DNA of 64,000 bases, from positions 1 through 64,000 of the forward strand of contig NZ_JASCIQ010000041.1 in the NCBI RefSeq assembly GCF_029968035.1. The letters are read 5' to 3'. Under the pieces are notes generated by a model. It searched no databases and had not been told where the DNA came from. It worked only from the letters and a program-made list of their open reading frames with translations. Shown here piece by piece: positions 61,023-64,000 of the stretch. Made by a program: the position numbers and the translations under genes. This stretch comes from Streptomyces cavernicola. Its GTDB lineage: Bacteria; Actinomycetota; Actinomycetes; Streptomycetales; Streptomycetaceae. The first letter of the stretch is position 1; the number at the start of each line of letters is the position of its first letter.

Positions 61023-62210
61023 TCAGCGCGTCACGCGGTACAGGGACGTGCTCCGGCGGCCGGTGACGACGGGGACGTGCCCGGCCAGTTCGGCGTCGAG
61101 CGTCTCGTCGCCGGTGTCGAGCAGCAGCGGGCGGCCGCCGAGTGCGGCCAGCTTCGCTTCCGTGCAGAGGACGAGCAGCCGCTCGCGTCCGCCGCAGGCG
61201 CGCAGCACGCGCGGGGAGATCTGCTGGTTGCCGCGGCCGAGGAGAAAACCCTGGCCGCCGATGGGCGAGACGGCGATCCAGGCCGGGCCCGCCCCGAGCA
61301 GCGCTTCCTCGCTCGCGTCGGCGAGGAGCACACGGGCGGGCTTGCCGGGGCTCAGGGCCAGTACGTCCACGCCGGTGAGCGAGGTCTCCGCGCCGAGTTC
61401 GGCCGCGACGGCGCGGGTGGTGGTGCCGGGCCCGAGGAACAGCAGGCCGTCGCCGACCCGCTCGGCGACCTCCGCCGCGATCCCGCCGAAGGCCTCCGGC
61501 ACCGGGGCCGTGCTCCCGGTCTTGCGCTGCTGAACCCGTACGGGAACATCGGGCACGGGCAGCCATCCGTAAAGGCGTGACGCCACCCTCCCGTCCCGTA
61601 CGCCGTCGTCGTCCCGGTCCATCACCTCGGCGTCCCGCAGCCGTACGCCGCCGTCGCGCCGCAGCCATGCGGCGGCTGCCTCGCCCGCGGCGCGGGCGCT
61701 GACCGCGAAGACCGCGGAGTGCATCTTGACGCCGGTCGGGACGCCCAGGACGGGGCAGGGCGGGCGGCCGCCAAAGGCTTCGAGGGCGGCGAGCACGTCG
61801 CGGGCGGTGCCGTCGCCGCCGGCGAACAGGAGCAGGTCGACGCCCTCGGCGGCGATCGCCCGCACCGCGGCGACGGTGTCGGCGGCCGAGGTTCCGCCCT
61901 CGGCGGGCAAGGCCCCGGCACCGTACACGATACGGGCGTCGAGGTCCGCCGAGGCTGCCGCTTCGGCGCCCATCTCCCCCGCAGCGGTGAGGAGTCGAGG
62001 GGCGGACGTCCCGGCGTGCCTCGTCGGGGCGGCTGCCGCGAGCCGCGCGCGTACCTCCCGCAGCGCGAGCGCCGCCCGCACCCCCGCCAACGGCTCCGCC
62101 CCCAACTCCCGGGCACGCTGCAGGACTTGGGGCCCGTCAGTGCCGCCGAGCCCGACCCGGCCGCCGAGGCCTGCGACCGGGTTGACGACGAGGCCGATGC
62201 GCGAACTCAC
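61023..62210 (-). CDS. ATP-NAD kinase / AcoX-like protein
   Basis: A 395-residue protein of the ATP-NAD kinase fold. SRIGLVVNPVAGLGGRVGLGGTDG is the start of the AcoX-type domain, LLLFAGGDGTARDVLAAL holds the GGDG motif, and LGVPTGVKMHSAVFAVS, FLGPGTTTRAVA and SPIGGQGFLLGRGNQQIS follow. AcoX proteins occur in acetoin operons, but their reaction is unsettled. The GTG start at 62210 overlaps the gcvPB stop (GTGA), so it is coupled; the in-frame ATG at 62264 overlaps gcvPB further. Confidence 0.82.
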   Translation of the reverse strand: MSSRIGLVVNPVAGLGGRVGLGGTDGPQVLQRARELGAEPLAGVRAALALREVRARLAAAAPTRHAGTSAPRLLTAAGEMGAEAAASADLDARIVYGAGALPAEGGTSAADTVAAVRAIAAEGVDLLLFAGGDGTARDVLAALEAFGGRPPCPVLGVPTGVKMHSAVFAVSARAAGEAAAAWLRRDGGVRLRDAEVMDRDDDGVRDGRVASRLYGWLPVPDVPVRVQQRKTGSTAPVPEAFGGIAAEVAERVGDGLLFLGPGTTTRAVAAELGAETSLTGVDVLALSPGKPARVLLADASEEALLGAGPAWIAVSPIGGQGFLLGRGNQQISPRVLRACGGRERLLVLCTEAKLAALGGRPLLLDTGDETLDAELAGHVPVVTGRRSTSLYRVTR

Positions 62211-63820
62211 CGGAGGCCCTCGCCGAGGATCTTGCGGCGGTACGCGCGCCACGACACGGCCCAAGTGGCCGGATCCTCAAGGGACTCGGGGCGCGCCCGG
62301 TGAACGGTCGAGCGGTGCGGAGCCGTGCGGACGGTCTCCGGGGACTCGTAGGCCTCGCGGGCGACCTCCGTGAGGATCGCCGCGTACTCGTCGAGGTCGG
62401 CGCGCGTGTACGACTCGGTCGGCTCCAGAGTCATCGGCTCGGGGACGACGTACGGGTGGTGGCTCGTCCAGTAGTGAGTGCCGAAGTCGGCCGCGCGCAG
62501 GCCGAGTTCCTCGGAGTGCACGCCGGTGTCCTCGTACAGCTGCTGCCAGCTGTAGCGGACCTGTTCGACGCGCGGGCGGCCCTCGGCGTACGGGACGGAG
62601 ACGCCGGGGATCTGCCGGACCTTGTGGAGCAGGTAATTGTTGTTGAGGACGGCGGTCTCGGCCGCCGCGCGCAGGCCCTCCGCGCCGAGCGACATGATCC
62701 AGGCGTACGCGCGGACGAGGTTCGGCACGACGCCGAGGAAGGGCCGCATCTTGCCGACGGACTCGGGCCGGTCGTCGTCGATGCGGTACGTCGTGCCGTC
62801 GAACTCGACCGTGGGGCGCGGGAGATAGGGCGCGAGCTCGGCCGTGACCGCGCACGCGCCCGCGGCCGGGCCGCCGCAGGCGTGCGGGGTGGAGAACGTC
62901 TTGTGCAGGTTGAAGTGGCACAGGTCGAAGCCCGCGTCCCTGGCGCGGGTGATGCCGAGGATGCCGTTGGCGTTGGCCTGGTCGTAGGAGCAGAGGCCGC
63001 CCGCCTCGTGCACGATGCGGACGAACTCCTCGATGCGCGGGTTGTAGATGCCCGTGTCCTCGGGGTTGGTGATGAGGAGGGCGGCGGTGCGCGGGCCGAC
63101 CGCGGCCTTCAGGGCCTCGATGTCGGGGTAGCCGTCCGCGTCCGGGTGGAGCGTGATGACCTTGAAGCCGGCGGTCTTGGCGCAGGCCGCGTTGGACGGG
63201 TGCGAGAAGATCGTCGTGATGACCTCGTCGCGCTGGTCGAGTTCGCCGCGCGCCTCGAAGTACGCCCTGATCATCGCGACGTTGGCGTAGATCGCGGCGG
63301 AGCCCGCGCCCGGCTGGAGGGAGACCCGGTCCATTCCGGAGATCTCCTTCAGGAGCTGTTCCAGGGCGTGGACGATGCCGAGGACGCCCTGCACGGTGTC
63401 CTCGTCCTGCAGCGGGTGGAGGGCGGCGATGCGCGGGTCGCGGACGAACTGGTCGTTGACCTTCGGGCTGTACTTCATGGTGCAAGTGCCCTGGCCCACA
63501 TCGATGTTGAGGTCGGCACCCAGGTTCTCCTGGGACAGGCGCAGGTAGTGGCGGAGGACCTGCTGCTGCGCCATCTCCGGGAGTGCGGGCGGCTCGGCGC
63601 GCCGCAGGGCCGCCGGGATCTCGGGCGGGGTGAGCGACGGGTCGGGGCGCGGCACGAGCACGCCGCGCTCGCCCGGCGAGCCGAGGTCGAAGATCAGGTC
63701 CTCGTCCCAGGAGGCCTGGTGAAAGCGGCGCAGCCGCGGCTTGGGCGCGATCCGCGCGTCCTCGGCCGAAACGGTGGACACCGGCGACGACGCGGTCGAC
63801 TGCTCGTGGTGGGCGGTCAC
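62207..63820 (-). CDS. gcvPB: Glycine dehydrogenase (decarboxylating) subunit 2
   Basis: A 537-residue PLP enzyme, the C-terminal half of the glycine cleavage P-protein. The PLP Lys is in FNLHKTFSTPHACGGP. PGAGSAAIYANVAMIRAYF, HPSNAACAKTAGF and TNPEDTGIYNPRIEEFV are typical. With GcvPA it decarboxylates glycine and passes the aminomethyl group to lipoyl-GcvH. It starts with GTG at 63820, overlapping the gcvPA stop. Streptomyces normally have one fused GcvP, so a split pair is unusual and suggests a second, specialised system. Confidence 0.86.
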   Translation of the reverse strand: MTAHHEQSTASSPVSTVSAEDARIAPKPRLRRFHQASWDEDLIFDLGSPGERGVLVPRPDPSLTPPEIPAALRRAEPPALPEMAQQQVLRHYLRLSQENLGADLNIDVGQGTCTMKYSPKVNDQFVRDPRIAALHPLQDEDTVQGVLGIVHALEQLLKEISGMDRVSLQPGAGSAAIYANVAMIRAYFEARGELDQRDEVITTIFSHPSNAACAKTAGFKVITLHPDADGYPDIEALKAAVGPRTAALLITNPEDTGIYNPRIEEFVRIVHEAGGLCSYDQANANGILGITRARDAGFDLCHFNLHKTFSTPHACGGPAAGACAVTAELAPYLPRPTVEFDGTTYRIDDDRPESVGKMRPFLGVVPNLVRAYAWIMSLGAEGLRAAAETAVLNNNYLLHKVRQIPGVSVPYAEGRPRVEQVRYSWQQLYEDTGVHSEELGLRAADFGTHYWTSHHPYVVPEPMTLEPTESYTRADLDEYAAILTEVAREAYESPETVRTAPHRSTVHRARPESLEDPATWAVSWRAYRRKILGEGLR

Positions 63821-64000
63821 TTGATGATCTCCTCCAGGGTCGTGGCGAGCAGGTCGATGTCGGCCTTGGTGTGCACCTCGGTCACGCAGTACGCGGCCTG
63901 CTGATCGCCGAGCGGCACCCCGCCGAAGATGCCGTGCTGCCTGAGGTCGGCGCGGATCTCGGCGGCGGTGCGGCCGCCGGTGTAGCGGACGGTGAAGTCG
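63817..64000 (-). CDS. gcvPA: Glycine dehydrogenase (decarboxylating) subunit 1, 3' part
   Basis: The last 60 codons of a gene that runs off the window. The translation DFTVRYTGGRTAAEIRADL, HGIFGGVPLG, AAYCVTEVHTKADIDLLATTLEEIIK matches the C-terminus of GcvPA. It overlaps gcvPB by 4 nt. Whether gcvT or gcvH follow is not visible. Confidence 0.78.
   Translation of the reverse strand, partial: DFTVRYTGGRTAAEIRADLRQHGIFGGVPLGDQQAAYCVTEVHTKADIDLLATTLEEIIK

Overview
This window is high-GC actinobacterial DNA. Codon usage, twin-arginine and lipobox leaders, an IdeR/DmdR1-type iron box, an XRE/SDR pair, SpoIIE-type phosphatases and a common Streptomyces intergenic repeat all point to a Streptomyces chromosome, in an accessory, catabolism-rich region. 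I see no tRNA, rRNA or CRISPR array.

Region 1 (1-10 kb) is an acyl-CoA degradation block. On the minus strand the order thiolase, TetR, SDR, acyl-CoA dehydrogenase matches mycobacterial fadA6-kstR2-ipdF-fadE30, the KstR2 regulon that degrades steroid C/D rings. Divergent from it is an operon of enoyl-CoA hydratase and two acyl-CoA dehydrogenase subunits resembling echA13-fadE17-fadE18. A 20-bp near-palindrome between the two operons matches the KstR2 box at nine of ten fixed positions. A 208-bp MITE-like element separates this from an MHS-family transporter coupled to another acyl-CoA dehydrogenase.

Region 2 (10-20 kb) holds small enzymes and regulators. It includes a Sel1/TPR gene with one apparent frameshift, an EmrB-type MFS gene with two, an XRE/SDR pair, a secreted acid phosphatase and a secreted alpha/beta hydrolase.

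Region 3 (20-28 kb) centres on a Tat-exported latex clearing protein (Lcp, rubber oxygenase). Around it are a divergent aldehyde dehydrogenase, an acyl-CoA dehydrogenase, a regulator with two fused TetR domains and an acyl-CoA synthetase. Together these could cleave polyisoprene, oxidise the aldehyde ends, activate the acids to CoA esters and beta-oxidise them.

Region 4 (28-44 kb) holds a secreted GH20 protein with an unusual active site, a multidomain SpoIIE phosphatase, an iron-siderophore ABC importer behind an iron box, and a solo-TnpB insertion sequence flanked by two 5'-truncated genes. A DesK/NarL-type two-component system and a membrane-anchored serine hydrolase follow.

Region 5 (43-49 kb) has a TetR gene divergent from a three-gene oxygenase operon: Baeyer-Villiger-type monooxygenase, AurF-like diiron oxygenase and FprB-like ferredoxin-NADP reductase. 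Region 6 (48.5-54.7 kb) is an AraC-controlled catabolic operon of BKACE, quinone oxidoreductase, TauD-type dioxygenase, MFS transporter and a scrambled alpha/beta hydrolase. Region 7 (54.8-58.4 kb) is a LysR gene divergent from pcaF-pcaI-pcaJ, the end of the beta-ketoadipate pathway. Region 8 (59.5-64 kb) is a minus-strand cluster of split glycine dehydrogenase (GcvPA/GcvPB), an AcoX-like ATP-NAD kinase-fold protein, an SDR and a GntR regulator. It runs off the right edge.

Single-base deletions recur in several genes, often in C/G runs. They could be real decay or consensus sequencing errors.
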